Assembly (NCBI RefSeq): GCF_019969685.1
Contig: NZ_JAHXYZ010000001.1
Span: 1 to 64,000 of the forward strand
Reading direction: 5' to 3'
DNA length: 64,000 nt
Source: Microbacterium sp. EST19A
GTDB taxonomy: Bacteria > Actinomycetota > Actinomycetes > Actinomycetales > Microbacteriaceae
A program made the position numbers and the translations under genes. Shown here piece by piece: positions 26,671-37,308 of the stretch. Numbering within the stretch: the stretch's first letter is position 1; each line of letters starts with the position of its first letter. Below the pieces are notes generated by a model. That model did not search any database, had not been told where the DNA came from, and saw only the letters and a list, made by a program, of their open reading frames with translations.

Positions 26671-27321
26671 TCACTCCTCTTCGTGGGCGTCGTCGTCCGA
26701 GTCGTCGTCGAGAGGGCCGTCGTCGTCGGACTCTTCCGCGTCCACGTCGTCGTCCTCATCGTCGTCGAAGCCGTCGTCTGCGGAATCCTCGTCGGACACG
26801 CTCGGGTCGAGTTCGTCGATGTCGACGCCGTCGACGTCGCCGGCGTGCAGCACGGTGGCGGGAGCGTCGTCGTCCTCATCGTCGTCGAGGTCGTCGTCCT
26901 CATCGAGGTCTTCGGCATCCTCATCGTCGATGTCGTCGATGTCGTCATCGACGCCCTCGCCGGATTCGGCAGCCTCGGAGGCCGCCTGCTCGGCGAGCTC
27001 GACCTGGTGCGCGCGGTAGTCCGCGAGACGCTCGGCCCACGGCACCCACTCGGGCGCGAGGAGGGCGCCGTCACCGGGAAGCAGCTCGACCTCGAGCACT
27101 GTCGGATCCTCGTCGTCCACGCGGGCGACGGTCACCGTCCAGTACCAGCCGGGATAGCCGGGCAGCCGGTTCTCGAAGCGCAACGACACCGAGCCGTCGT
27201 CTTCGAGGAGATAGCCGGCGGCCGGCCCGATCGACGTCGCCGGAGTGATCTCGCGGAGAGCGTCCAGCGCGAGATCGTGGGCGTCGAGGAGACGCGCGTC
27301 GGCGTCAGGCTTCGAGGTCAT
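26671..27321 (-). CDS. DUF3027 protein with a long acidic tail
   Basis: 216 aa. Residues 1-115 are the DUF3027 core (LPGYPGWYWTVTVARV, LLPGDGALLAPEWVPW). From about 130 to the end the protein is nearly all Asp, Glu, Ala and Ser, built from GTC/GAC-like triplets in the DNA; such a tail should be disordered and highly negative. The start overlaps the end of the cold-shock gene by 17 bp. Function unknown. Other actinobacterial members also sit beside cold-shock genes, as far as I recall. Confidence 0.82.
   Translation of the reverse strand: MTSKPDADARLLDAHDLALDALREITPATSIGPAAGYLLEDDGSVSLRFENRLPGYPGWYWTVTVARVDDEDPTVLEVELLPGDGALLAPEWVPWAERLADYRAHQVELAEQAASEAAESGEGVDDDIDDIDDEDAEDLDEDDDLDDDEDDDAPATVLHAGDVDGVDIDELDPSVSDEDSADDGFDDDEDDDVDAEESDDDGPLDDDSDDDAHEEE
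26688..26960 (-). repeat. Triplet-rich low-complexity tract within the DUF3027 gene
   Basis: Runs of GTCGTC / TCATCG triplets encode the Asp/Glu tail. The tract is in frame throughout and therefore coding, but it is prone to replication slippage. Confidence 0.7.
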
Positions 27322-27685
27322 CGGCGACCTTGCGCAGGACGGCCGCGATCTTGCGGCCGTGACCGGACGACGGGTAGCGCCCACGGCGCAGGTCCCCGCC
27401 GATGGTGTCGAGGAGCTTCACCAGGTCCTCGACGATGATCGCCATGTCGTCGGCGGGGATCCGCTTGGCCTTCGACAGGCTCGGCGGCGCCTCGAGCACC
27501 CGCACCGAAAGGGCCTGCAGGCCGCGCTTCCCGTCCGCCACTCCGAACTCCACGCGCGCACCGGCCTTCACCGCGGTGCCCGTGGGCATCGCGGAAGCGT
27601 GCAGGAAGACGTCCTGGCCGTCATCGCTGGCGATGAAGCCGAAACCCTTGTCTTCGTCGTAGAACCTGACCTTGCCGGTGGGCAT
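27305..27685 (-). CDS. Cold-shock domain protein with C-terminal extension
   Basis: 126 aa. Residues 1-65 form a CspA-type OB fold with RNP1 (KGFGFI) and RNP2 (VFLHAS) for single-stranded nucleic acid binding. A 60-residue C-terminal extension (ADDMAIIVEDLVKLLDTIGG ...) is typical of the long actinobacterial CspB/CspA-like type. The ATG follows GAGGTT; the frame upstream of it has no support. It is the first gene of the csp-DUF3027 pair. Confidence 0.9.
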   Translation of the reverse strand: MPTGKVRFYDEDKGFGFIASDDGQDVFLHASAMPTGTAVKAGARVEFGVADGKRGLQALSVRVLEAPPSLSKAKRIPADDMAIIVEDLVKLLDTIGGDLRRGRYPSSGHGRKIAAVLRKVADDLEA

Positions 27686-27804
27686 GGGAGAACCTCGCTG
27701 AAATCGATATGCAGAACGGGGCACGCGCTGATGCGCGCACACTCCCAGCCTACCGGTCACCGGGCCGGCGGAATCGAGGGCCCCGTACGAGTAGGCTGAG
27801 ACGG

Positions 27805-28080
27805 ATGAGCACGCAGAACACCGAACCGGAGGTTCCCGTCCGCCGGCTGGACAACATCCTCGCGTTCACCGCGCTCGGAATCGGCGCGGCATCCGTGATC
27901 TGCTTCTTCGCCATCATCATCGGCACCGCGGTGGGCATGGATCAGTCCGCCTTCGGCGAGGGTCTGTGGCCGCTGGTCGCGGCGATCCCGTTCTGGGGCC
28001 TGCCGGTCGCCTTCGTGATGATCATCACGTTGCTCGTGATGAGCTTCATCCGAAAGGGGCGCGCGGCATCGCGTTCCTGA
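27805..28080 (+). CDS. Small two-helix membrane protein
   Basis: 91 aa with two membrane helices (about 22-44 and 57-80), a short acidic N-terminus and a basic C-terminal end (positive-inside). No family recognised. TAGGCT (27792-27797) lies seven bases before the ATG, so the mRNA should be leaderless. It ends 10 bp before the helicase-associated gene and may share its transcript. Confidence 0.7.
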   Translation: MSTQNTEPEVPVRRLDNILAFTALGIGAASVICFFAIIIGTAVGMDQSAFGEGLWPLVAAIPFWGLPVAFVMIITLLVMSFIRKGRAASRS

Positions 28081-28090
28081 GGCATCGCCC

Positions 28091-29800
28091 ATGAGCACTC
28101 ACGCACGACCGCTGGCGGATTGGCTGGCCGCGGCGAGCGATGAAGCGCTGCATCACCTCCTGTCCTCTCGCGGAGTGCGACCCGACGTCGCGTGGCAGGA
28201 CTTCTTCGACACGGCCGAGGCTCTGCTCGACCCGACGGCGCTGACGAAGATCCTCCCGACGCTCACGGCAGCGGAGGCGACGGCGCTGCTCCGGGCACTC
28301 GCCGGCGAGGATCCCGGCCCCGAGCGCGAGGCGCTGACCGCGCTCGCGCTGCTGCGACCGGACGGCACCCCCTACGCCCCGCTGATCCCGGTGCTCGCCG
28401 GGCGCTCCGTCCCCGAGGGCCTCGAGGCAGCCGCGCCCGGCCCCGCTTCGGAGACGACGTCGGCACATGCCGCGGAACGCGCGTTCACCACCGTGGCCGT
28501 GCTCGCCGACGTGCTGCTCATCGCCAGGGAGGCGCCGTTCGCCCTGCTGGCCGGCGGCACCATCAGCGCCGGTGAGAAGAGGCAGCTCACGGAATCGGGC
28601 ATCTCCGCCGAGATCGTCGACGCGCTCCTCAGCATCGCGATCGACGCACGGCTCGCCGTCGCCGCCGACCGCCGGCTCCGCACCACCGCCGTTGCGGAGA
28701 CCTGGCTGCGCTCGTCCGTGGCGGAGCGATGGACCCTTCTCGTGACCGCCTTCCGCGATGCCCTGCCGCGCGGCGTGCGCTCGGCCGACGGCGGATGGAT
28801 CCCGCCCGAGGCCTGGCCGGTCGCGCATCCGTGGGATCCGTCGTGGCCGGAGCGCTCCCGCACGCTGCGGGAAGCGGCGCGTCTGCTCGGCCTGGTCGCC
28901 GAGGACGGCACAGAACCGGAGTGGGCCGCGACCGTGCGCCGGGGCGAGAGCGCCGATCCCTCCGCCCTCGTCCGACTCCTCCCGACCGAGGTCGATCGCA
29001 TCTTCCTGCAGAACGACCTCACCGCGATCGCCCCCGGGCCGCTGGTGCCCGCACTCGATGTGCGACTCCGGGCCATCGCCGCCCGCGAGTCGGCCGCGCA
29101 GGCATCCTCGTACCGCTTCACGTCGGAATCGATGGCGCACGCCTTCGTCGCCGGCGAAACCGAGGAGTCGATCCTCGAGTTCCTCGACCAGATCTCGCTC
29201 ACCGGCATCCCGCAGCCGCTGAGCTACCTCGTCGCGCAGACCGCGCAACGGCACGGCCTGGTGCGCGTCTCCACCGACGACGAGACCGGGCGCACCCGGA
29301 TCGAGAGCACCGACCTGCACCTGATCCAGGCCATGGCCGTCGACCAGTCCCTGCGCCCGCTCGCCCTCGCGGCCCACGCCGACTCGCTCACCACGCGGGT
29401 CGGACGGGAGACCGTGTACTGGGCGCTGACCGATGCGCGCTACCCGGCGACACTGGTCGGGCCCGACGGTGCCATCCCGGTGCGGGAACGGCATCCCGCA
29501 CCCCAGGTGTCCACGGATCCGGTCGCTGAAGCCGACCTGGGTGCCCTGATCTCCCGCCTGCGCGCCCACCAGGGACCGGATGCCGACGCGGCATGGCTCG
29601 ACCGCGAGCTCGAGGCGGCGGTGCGCGCCAAGGCGGTCCTGCAGGTCACGGTGGGCATGCCGGACGGGTCGACCAGAGAGCTTCTGCTCGAAGCCACCGG
29701 GATCGGCGGCGGCCGCCTCCGCGGTCGGGACCGTGCCGCCGATGTCGAGCGCACCCTCCCGGTGTCGAGCATCCTGGCGGCTTCGGTCGTCGCACCGTAA
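28091..29800 (+). CDS. Helicase-associated protein, XPB partner
   Basis: 569 aa. A long helical N-terminal region leads to an XPB-associated winged-helix/helicase-C-like domain (about 300-440) and a WYL-like beta domain at the C-terminus (LQVTVGMPDGSTRELLLEAT). Actinobacteria carry this gene directly before the XPB helicase gene, as here, 36 bp away. Its role is presumed to be in the same DNA-repair process; no catalytic motif is visible. Confidence 0.85.
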   Translation: MSTHARPLADWLAAASDEALHHLLSSRGVRPDVAWQDFFDTAEALLDPTALTKILPTLTAAEATALLRALAGEDPGPEREALTALALLRPDGTPYAPLIPVLAGRSVPEGLEAAAPGPASETTSAHAAERAFTTVAVLADVLLIAREAPFALLAGGTISAGEKRQLTESGISAEIVDALLSIAIDARLAVAADRRLRTTAVAETWLRSSVAERWTLLVTAFRDALPRGVRSADGGWIPPEAWPVAHPWDPSWPERSRTLREAARLLGLVAEDGTEPEWAATVRRGESADPSALVRLLPTEVDRIFLQNDLTAIAPGPLVPALDVRLRAIAARESAAQASSYRFTSESMAHAFVAGETEESILEFLDQISLTGIPQPLSYLVAQTAQRHGLVRVSTDDETGRTRIESTDLHLIQAMAVDQSLRPLALAAHADSLTTRVGRETVYWALTDARYPATLVGPDGAIPVRERHPAPQVSTDPVAEADLGALISRLRAHQGPDADAAWLDRELEAAVRAKAVLQVTVGMPDGSTRELLLEATGIGGGRLRGRDRAADVERTLPVSSILAASVVAP

Positions 29801-29836
29801 GCCCCCACCCTCCCGCGCCCGGTAAACTGGTCAGCT

Positions 29837-31477
29837 ATGTCTGATGGCCCCCTGATCGTCCAGAGCGATCGCACCGTGCTCCTCGAAGTCGCCCATGCCG
29901 ACGCGGAGAGCGCCCGGCACGAACTCGCGATCTTCGCGGAGCTGGAGCGTGCCCCCGAGCACATCCACACCTACCGGATCACCCGGCTCGGTCTGTGGAA
30001 CGCGCGGGCCGCCGGGCACACCGCCGAAGACATGCTGGAGACGCTCGACCGCTGGTCGCGCTTCCCCGTCCCGCCGTCGGTCGCGGTGGATCTCCGCGAG
30101 ACCGTCAACCGCTACGGCCGACTGGTGATCGAGCGCGACGACGAGGGCACCCTCATCCTGCGCTCCTCCGACCCGGCCGTGCTGACGCAGGTGGCGAACA
30201 ACAAGCGCATCCAGCCCCTGCTGATCGGGCACCCGAACCCTGAGACGTTCGTCGTCGACGCGTGGGCGCGCGGTCAGATCAAGCAGGAGCTGCTGAAGAT
30301 CGGCTGGCCCGCCGAGGACCTCGCCGGCTACACCCCCGGCACGCCGCACGAGATCGACCTCGCCGAGGACAGCTGGCACATCCGTCCGTACCAGCAGGAT
30401 GCGGTCGACGCCTTCTCGAAGGACGGCTCGGGCGTCGTGGTGCTCCCCTGCGGCGCGGGCAAGACGATCGTGGGCGCCGGGGCCATGGCCGCGACGAAGA
30501 CCACGACGCTGATCCTCGTGACCAACACCGTCTCGGCCCGGCAGTGGCGCGACGAACTGCTCAAGCGCACCAGCCTGACCGCCGAGGAGATCGGCGAGTA
30601 CTCGGGCCAGGTCAAAGAGGTCAAGCCGGTCACGATCGCGACCTACCAGATCCTCACGGCGAAGCGGAAGGGCGAGTACGCCCACCTGGCGCTGCTCGAC
30701 GCGCTCGACTGGGGCCTCATCGTCTATGACGAGGTGCACCTGCTCCCCGCTCCCGTGTTCAAGCTCACCGCCGATCTGCAGGCTCGGCGCCGCATCGGCC
30801 TGACCGCCACGCTCGTGCGCGAGGACGGCCGCGAGGGAGACGTCTTCAGCCTGATCGGCCCGAAGCGGTTCGATGCGCCCTGGAAGCAGATCGAGGCGCA
30901 GGGGTTCATCTCCCCCGCCGCCTGCTACGAGGTGCGCGTCGACCTGCCGCCGAGCGACCGGCTCGAGTATGCGGCAGCGACCGACGACGAGCGGTACCGC
31001 CTCGCGGCATCCGCTCCGGCCAAGGTCCAGGCGGTGCGCGAGCTCATCGCGAAGCACCCGGGCGAGCGCATCCTCGTGATCGGCCAGTATCTCGACCAGC
31101 TCGAGTCGCTCTCCGCGGCACTGGACGCTCCGCAGATCACCGGCGCGACGCCCGTGGATGAGCGCGAAGAGCTCTACCGCGCGTTCCGGGAGGGCGACAT
31201 CTCGCTGCTCGTGGTCTCGAAGGTGGCGAACTTCTCGATCGACCTGCCCGAGGCATCCGTCGCCATCCAGGTGTCCGGATCCTTCGGCTCGCGTCAGGAG
31301 GAGGCCCAGCGTCTCGGGCGCCTGCTGCGCCCCAAGCAGTCGGGGCACACCGCGAGCTTCTACACGCTCGTCGCCCGCGACACGATCGATCAGGACTACG
31401 CGCAGAACCGCCAGCGCTTCCTCGCCGAGCAGGGGTACAGCTACACGATCATGGACGCCGACGCGATCGCGGCCTGA
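29837..31477 (+). CDS. DNA repair helicase XPB (ERCC3-like)
   Basis: 546 aa SF2 helicase. The damage-recognition-like N-terminal domain (1-180) is followed by motif I PCGAGKTIVGAG (about 208-219), motif II YDEVHLL and motif VI QRLGRLLRPK. Bacterial XPB is a 3'-5' helicase linked to nucleotide excision repair; its cellular role is less certain than in eukaryotes. TAAACT lies eight bases before the ATG. Confidence 0.92.
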   Translation: MSDGPLIVQSDRTVLLEVAHADAESARHELAIFAELERAPEHIHTYRITRLGLWNARAAGHTAEDMLETLDRWSRFPVPPSVAVDLRETVNRYGRLVIERDDEGTLILRSSDPAVLTQVANNKRIQPLLIGHPNPETFVVDAWARGQIKQELLKIGWPAEDLAGYTPGTPHEIDLAEDSWHIRPYQQDAVDAFSKDGSGVVVLPCGAGKTIVGAGAMAATKTTTLILVTNTVSARQWRDELLKRTSLTAEEIGEYSGQVKEVKPVTIATYQILTAKRKGEYAHLALLDALDWGLIVYDEVHLLPAPVFKLTADLQARRRIGLTATLVREDGREGDVFSLIGPKRFDAPWKQIEAQGFISPAACYEVRVDLPPSDRLEYAAATDDERYRLAASAPAKVQAVRELIAKHPGERILVIGQYLDQLESLSAALDAPQITGATPVDEREELYRAFREGDISLLVVSKVANFSIDLPEASVAIQVSGSFGSRQEEAQRLGRLLRPKQSGHTASFYTLVARDTIDQDYAQNRQRFLAEQGYSYTIMDADAIAA

Positions 31478-31501
31478 GCCCTCCGAGCCGCGCCGTGCGG
31501 C

Positions 31502-32500
31502 TCAGCCGTGGAACACAGGCTCGAGTCGATGCGTGCCGTTCGCGCCGGCGGATGCCGTGATCGGCGCCGGGACGGTGCGCACCACCCCGAGCCGGCGCGC
31601 CCACCGATCGGCGAGCAGCGCGTAGACGACCATCGCCGCGGCAGAGCCGAGCAGATCGATCGGCGTGCCCGACGTGGCATTGGCATCGACCATGCCGACG
31701 GAGCCGAACAGGAAGATGAGCGCATTGTTCACGATGTGCAGCGAGATCGCGGCCTCGAGGCCGCCCGTCCTCCACGTCAGCCAGGCGGCCACGATCGCGA
31801 AGACCCCCACACTCGCTGCGCCCCAGACGTCGTATCCGTGACCGAGGATGAACAGCGGCACCGGCAGCAGGATCGCGAACGCCGGATGCCGCAGCCACCC
31901 GCCGACGAGCTGCATGAGGTAGCCGCGGAACACGTACTCCTCGGCTGCCGCCTGGAACGGGATCAGCAGCAGGACGAGCAGCACCATGATCCAGAGGTTC
32001 GGGTGCGAGAAGTCCGGGGCGATGTCCGTCCCGGTCGCGGCCGTCACCCCGAGCGACACGGCGAAGTACACCGCGAAGACTCCCAGGGCCAGCAGCAGGC
32101 TCTTGCCGAGCCAGCCGAGACGCAGCCGCCCGGTGACCGACGACAGCAGACCCACCCCGCGTCCCTCCACGATGCGCGAGGCCAGCAGCAGCGCCGGGAT
32201 CATCAGGATCAGGGGCAGCACGAGGGCGATGAGGAGCCACGGGCGGTCGAGGTCGAAGAACTGCATGGTCCCCATCAGGATCTGCAGCTCGGCACCCCAT
32301 TCCGGGATCAGCGCCGAGGCGACCCCGACGGGCACCATCACGACGAGCAGGATCGCCGCGTAGAACGCGACACCCAGAACCCCGGTCAGCAGCATCCGCC
32401 ACCAGCGATACCTCGGGCGCAGACGGGCGAGCTGGTGGAACGCGATCTGATCGGCGGATGCGGGGGCGGGGGCGGCGGTGTCGTCCTCGGTCGAGCTCAT
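31502..32500 (-). CDS. CPBP-family intramembrane metalloprotease
   Basis: 332 aa with about eight membrane helices. The CPBP/Abi motifs are present: EEYVFRGYL (EExxxR), GHGYDVWG and HIVNNALIF (HxxxN). The CPBP domain is residues 175-300, with 170 residues of extra membrane helices before it. The substrate is unknown. It converges on the XPB gene with a 24-bp gap. Confidence 0.87.
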   Translation of the reverse strand: MSSTEDDTAAPAPASADQIAFHQLARLRPRYRWWRMLLTGVLGVAFYAAILLVVMVPVGVASALIPEWGAELQILMGTMQFFDLDRPWLLIALVLPLILMIPALLLASRIVEGRGVGLLSSVTGRLRLGWLGKSLLLALGVFAVYFAVSLGVTAATGTDIAPDFSHPNLWIMVLLVLLLIPFQAAAEEYVFRGYLMQLVGGWLRHPAFAILLPVPLFILGHGYDVWGAASVGVFAIVAAWLTWRTGGLEAAISLHIVNNALIFLFGSVGMVDANATSGTPIDLLGSAAAMVVYALLADRWARRLGVVRTVPAPITASAGANGTHRLEPVFHG

Positions 32501-32631
32501 GCGTCGATCCTTCCGGGTGCGCCTGTGGATCGCATCCGACCACGGGATGATTCCGCCCCCGGAGGGGGCGACTCCGCGCCGTTCCGGACAATAGTCAGCA
32601 TCCGCATGGCCGAAGTCACCATAATGGGGAC

Positions 32632-33324
32632 ATGACTGATGCGCGCATCCTGGTCGTCGATGACGAACCCAACATCCGCGACCTGCTCTCCACGGGTCTC
32701 AGCTTCGCCGGGTTCCAGGTGAAGACGGTGGCCAATGGCGCCGCCACGATCTCGGCTGTCCTCGAGGAGGAGCCCGACCTCATCATCCTCGACGTCATGC
32801 TTCCCGACATGAACGGGTTCAGCGTGACCAAGCGCCTCCGCGGCGCCGGATTCACGGCTCCCATCCTGTTCCTCACGGCGAAGGACGGCACCGAGGACAA
32901 GATCGAGGGACTCAACGCGGGCGGCGACGACTACGTCACCAAGCCGTTCAGCCTCGATGAGATCGTCGCGCGAGCGCAGGCGATCCTGCGCCGCACGATG
33001 CAGGCCGACGAGGAGTCGATCATCCGCGCCGGCGAACTGTCGATGGATCAGGACACGCATGACGTCCATGTCGGCAAGGAGGCGATCGAGCTCAGCCCGA
33101 CCGAGTTCAAGCTGCTGCGCTATCTGATGCTCAACCCGAACCGCGTGCTGTCGAAGGCGCAGATCCTGGACCACGTCTGGGAGTACGACTTCAACGGCGA
33201 CGCCGGCATCGTGGAGAGCTACATCTCGTACCTCCGTCGCAAGATCGACCCGCACACCGAGGAGTCGCTGATCCAGACCAAGCGCGGCTTCGGCTACATG
33301 CTCAAGGTCGGCAAGACGGTCTGA
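32632..33324 (+). CDS. OmpR-type response regulator
   Basis: 230 aa. Receiver domain with acidic pocket VVDDEP, phospho-acceptor in LIILDVMLPDMNG and conserved Lys in DDYVTKPF; C-terminal winged helix (LSPTEFKLLRYLMLNPNRVL ... SYISYLRRKID). Partner of the kinase 58 bp downstream. CATAAT-N6-ATG upstream gives a leaderless start. It resembles the TrcR/TcrA group; the stimulus is unknown. Confidence 0.9.
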   Translation: MTDARILVVDDEPNIRDLLSTGLSFAGFQVKTVANGAATISAVLEEEPDLIILDVMLPDMNGFSVTKRLRGAGFTAPILFLTAKDGTEDKIEGLNAGGDDYVTKPFSLDEIVARAQAILRRTMQADEESIIRAGELSMDQDTHDVHVGKEAIELSPTEFKLLRYLMLNPNRVLSKAQILDHVWEYDFNGDAGIVESYISYLRRKIDPHTEESLIQTKRGFGYMLKVGKTV

Positions 33325-33382
33325 CGACCGCAGAATCCTGGACGCCGTTCACCGGCGCAGACGCCGCACACGGGAGGACCGC

Positions 33383-35080
33383 ATGGCGCACAAGCCCGAT
33401 GCGGTCACCGGCTGGTGGCGGCGGACGAGCCTCAGGGCGAAGGTCACCGGCGTCACGGTCGCGGTTCTCGCCCTCGGTCTGCTCGTCGCCGGAATCGGCA
33501 CGGTCCCGATCCTTCGCTCCGCGCTCGTCGGGAACATCGATGCGCAGCTGCCCGCGCTCGTCTCCAGCGACCTCGCTGAGCGCTACTTCGACATGACGAA
33601 CGTCGAGGGCGACACCATCTACACACCGCGCGACCAGCAGCCGCGCGACTTCGCCTTCGCGATCTACGACGGTGCCGGCGTGCTGCAGGCATCGACCGCC
33701 ATCTCGGAAGAGGGCCCGGTCTTCCCGGAGAGCTACTCCGTGCAGCAGGCGCAACTGGCAGCCGACTCCGTGTTCGATCTCCCCGGCGCCGACGGTTCGG
33801 TGTACCGCGCGTCCGTCGCCACGGTCACCGGAGACGGCGGCGTACTGCGCACACAGCTGGTCGCGATGCCCCTCGCCGAGGTCGACCGCATCATCAGCCA
33901 GTACTTCGGCATCTACATCACGATCGCGCTGATCACGATCCTCATCGCTGCGCTGCTCACGCGCGGACTCGTGACCCTCACGTTCCGCCGGCTCGGTCAG
34001 GTCGAGGCCACGGCCATGTCGATCGCCGCCGGCGACTTCCGCCAGAGGCTCACGGACCTCGAGCCGACCACCGAGGTCGGCCGCCTCAACAGCGCGATCA
34101 ACACGATGCTGGACCGTGTCGACCGCTCTCTCGCCCAACGGGATCGCACGGTGCAGCACATGCGCCGGTTCATCGGCGACGCCAGCCACGAGCTGCGCAC
34201 CCCGCTCGTCAGCGTGCGCGGCTATGCGGAGCTGTACCGGATGGGGGCGATCCAGGGCGAGGAGGACACGGCGCGCGCCATGGAGCGCATCGAGAAGGAG
34301 GCGATCCGCATGGGGGTCCTCGTCGAGGATCTGCTCGCGCTCGCCCGTCTCGACGAGGAGCGGGAACCGGCGATCGAACCGCTCGATCTGCGCCCGATCG
34401 CCCGCGACGCGGCGCTCGACCTCCGCGCGGCGGCCCCGGGGCGCACCGTGACCGTCATCGACCGCACCGTCGAGGTCATGGCACCCGTGCTCCCCCGGAT
34501 GGTGACGGAACCCGAGCCGCAGACGGCGTCGACACCCGCGCACGGTCCTCGTGGCCTCTCCCGCGGCGCCCTCGCGAGGCTGCGTCGCCGTCCGCGACCG
34601 ACGGAGCAGGCGCCCACCATCGACTTCTCCGAGGTGCCCGACATCCCGGTGCGCACCCCGCCGATCGTGCTGGGCGAAGACAACAAGGTGCGTCAGGTCG
34701 TCACGAACCTCCTGGGCAACGCCCGCCGCTTCTCCCCCGAGGACGGCCCCATCGAGATCGTCGTCGACTCCGATCGGGTGCAGGGCACGGGGAGCATCGC
34801 GGTCGTCGATCACGGCGAGGGCATCCCGCCGCAGATCCGCGAGCAGATCTTCGAGCGCTTCTGGCGTGCCGACACGTCGCGCGCCAGGGAGACCGGCGGA
34901 TCGGGGCTGGGACTGGCGATCGTGGCGTCGATCGTGAAGGCCCTGCACGGGTCCGTCACCGTGTCGGAGACTCGGGGCGGCGGCGCGACGTTCACCGTCA
35001 CGCTCCCCCTGGCCCCCTCGCGGGCGACGCCGGCGCACCTGCTCGAAGACACGCAGCCCCTCGACCGCCTGGAGCTGTAG
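33383..35080 (+). CDS. Sensor histidine kinase
   Basis: 565 aa. Membrane helix about 25-45, an exported sensor region (46-170), a second helix about 172-195, HAMP (196-250), H-box GDASHELRTPLVSVRGY, and an ATPase domain with the N box (VTNLLGNARRF) and G boxes (DHGEGIP, GGSGLGL). An 80-residue insert with an arginine-rich stretch (about 370-425) interrupts the linker between the dimerisation and ATPase domains. It pairs with the regulator upstream. Confidence 0.9.
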   Translation: MAHKPDAVTGWWRRTSLRAKVTGVTVAVLALGLLVAGIGTVPILRSALVGNIDAQLPALVSSDLAERYFDMTNVEGDTIYTPRDQQPRDFAFAIYDGAGVLQASTAISEEGPVFPESYSVQQAQLAADSVFDLPGADGSVYRASVATVTGDGGVLRTQLVAMPLAEVDRIISQYFGIYITIALITILIAALLTRGLVTLTFRRLGQVEATAMSIAAGDFRQRLTDLEPTTEVGRLNSAINTMLDRVDRSLAQRDRTVQHMRRFIGDASHELRTPLVSVRGYAELYRMGAIQGEEDTARAMERIEKEAIRMGVLVEDLLALARLDEEREPAIEPLDLRPIARDAALDLRAAAPGRTVTVIDRTVEVMAPVLPRMVTEPEPQTASTPAHGPRGLSRGALARLRRRPRPTEQAPTIDFSEVPDIPVRTPPIVLGEDNKVRQVVTNLLGNARRFSPEDGPIEIVVDSDRVQGTGSIAVVDHGEGIPPQIREQIFERFWRADTSRARETGGSGLGLAIVASIVKALHGSVTVSETRGGGATFTVTLPLAPSRATPAHLLEDTQPLDRLEL

Positions 35081-35201
35081 CAGCCCTGCACCGGCGGCGC
35101 CCGCGCTCGCTTGTGCACAGTCGGTGGCGGATCGCCGGGCGAGGCCGGATGCCGCGTCTCGCTCGCGCCTAACGTCGGAGCTCCAACGAGAAGGAGTTCC
35201 C

Positions 35202-35489
35202 ATGTCTGTCTTCACCGTCGACACCGATGCCGTCGAGTCCGCGCACGCGGCGACCAGAGCAACGATCGAGCGCCTGCGGAGCGAGTCCGCGACGCTGATG
35301 GCGCAGCTGCGCCAGCTGCAGTCGTCGTGGATGGGTAACGCGTCGAACGCGTTCCAGGGCTGCGCCGAGCAGTGGCAGGGCACGCAGCTGCAGGTGGAGC
35401 AGGTGCTCGACTCGATCGGCACCTCGCTCGGCTCCGCGGCCGTGCAGTACGCGGATGCCGATCAGTACTCGGCGAGCCTGTTCCGCTGA
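35202..35489 (+). CDS. WXG100 (ESAT-6-like) protein
   Basis: 95 aa helical hairpin with the turn motif SSWMGNAS (W-x-G). WXG100 proteins are substrates of type VII (ESX) secretion and dimerise. No EccC, EccD or partner gene is nearby. The start ATG has AAGGAG seven bases upstream; the in-frame extension to 35124 crosses this site and is rejected. Confidence 0.88.
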   Translation: MSVFTVDTDAVESAHAATRATIERLRSESATLMAQLRQLQSSWMGNASNAFQGCAEQWQGTQLQVEQVLDSIGTSLGSAAVQYADADQYSASLFR

Positions 35490-35516
35490 GCCGGTCCTCG
35501 CCAGAGGCCGGAAACG

Positions 35517-35550
35517 CAGAACGCCCCCGGCCGGAGCCGGGGGCGTTCTG
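35517..35550. terminator. Terminator between the WXG100 gene and groEL
   Basis: A perfect stem CAGAACGCCCCCGGC and its complement with a CGGA-type loop, at the tail-to-tail junction of the two genes. The 3' tract on the groEL strand is GCGTTTC. Confidence 0.75.
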
Positions 35551-35564
35551 TCATGCGAGGTGGA

Positions 35565-37220
<1,656 letters not shown>

Positions 37221-37247
37221 TTAGCACTCAGAGTAAGAGAGTGCTAA
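37221..37247. promoter_or_regulatory. CIRCE operator (HrcA site)
   Basis: TTAGCACTC-N9-GAGTGCTAA, a perfect match to the consensus, upstream of groEL. Confidence 0.97.
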
Positions 37248-37308
37248 CGCCATTCTGGCACTCGACCCCTTCGAGTGCAAGCCGCCGGGGGCGGGGCGTT
37301 TCCCGATG

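Noticed and set aside
26688..26960. CRISPR-like or satellite repeat array
   Set aside because: Triplet tract is in frame, coding for an acidic tail; no spacer-repeat periodicity.
33302..35422. 706-codon frame opposite the histidine kinase
   Set aside because: No domain; the plus strand holds a complete kinase.
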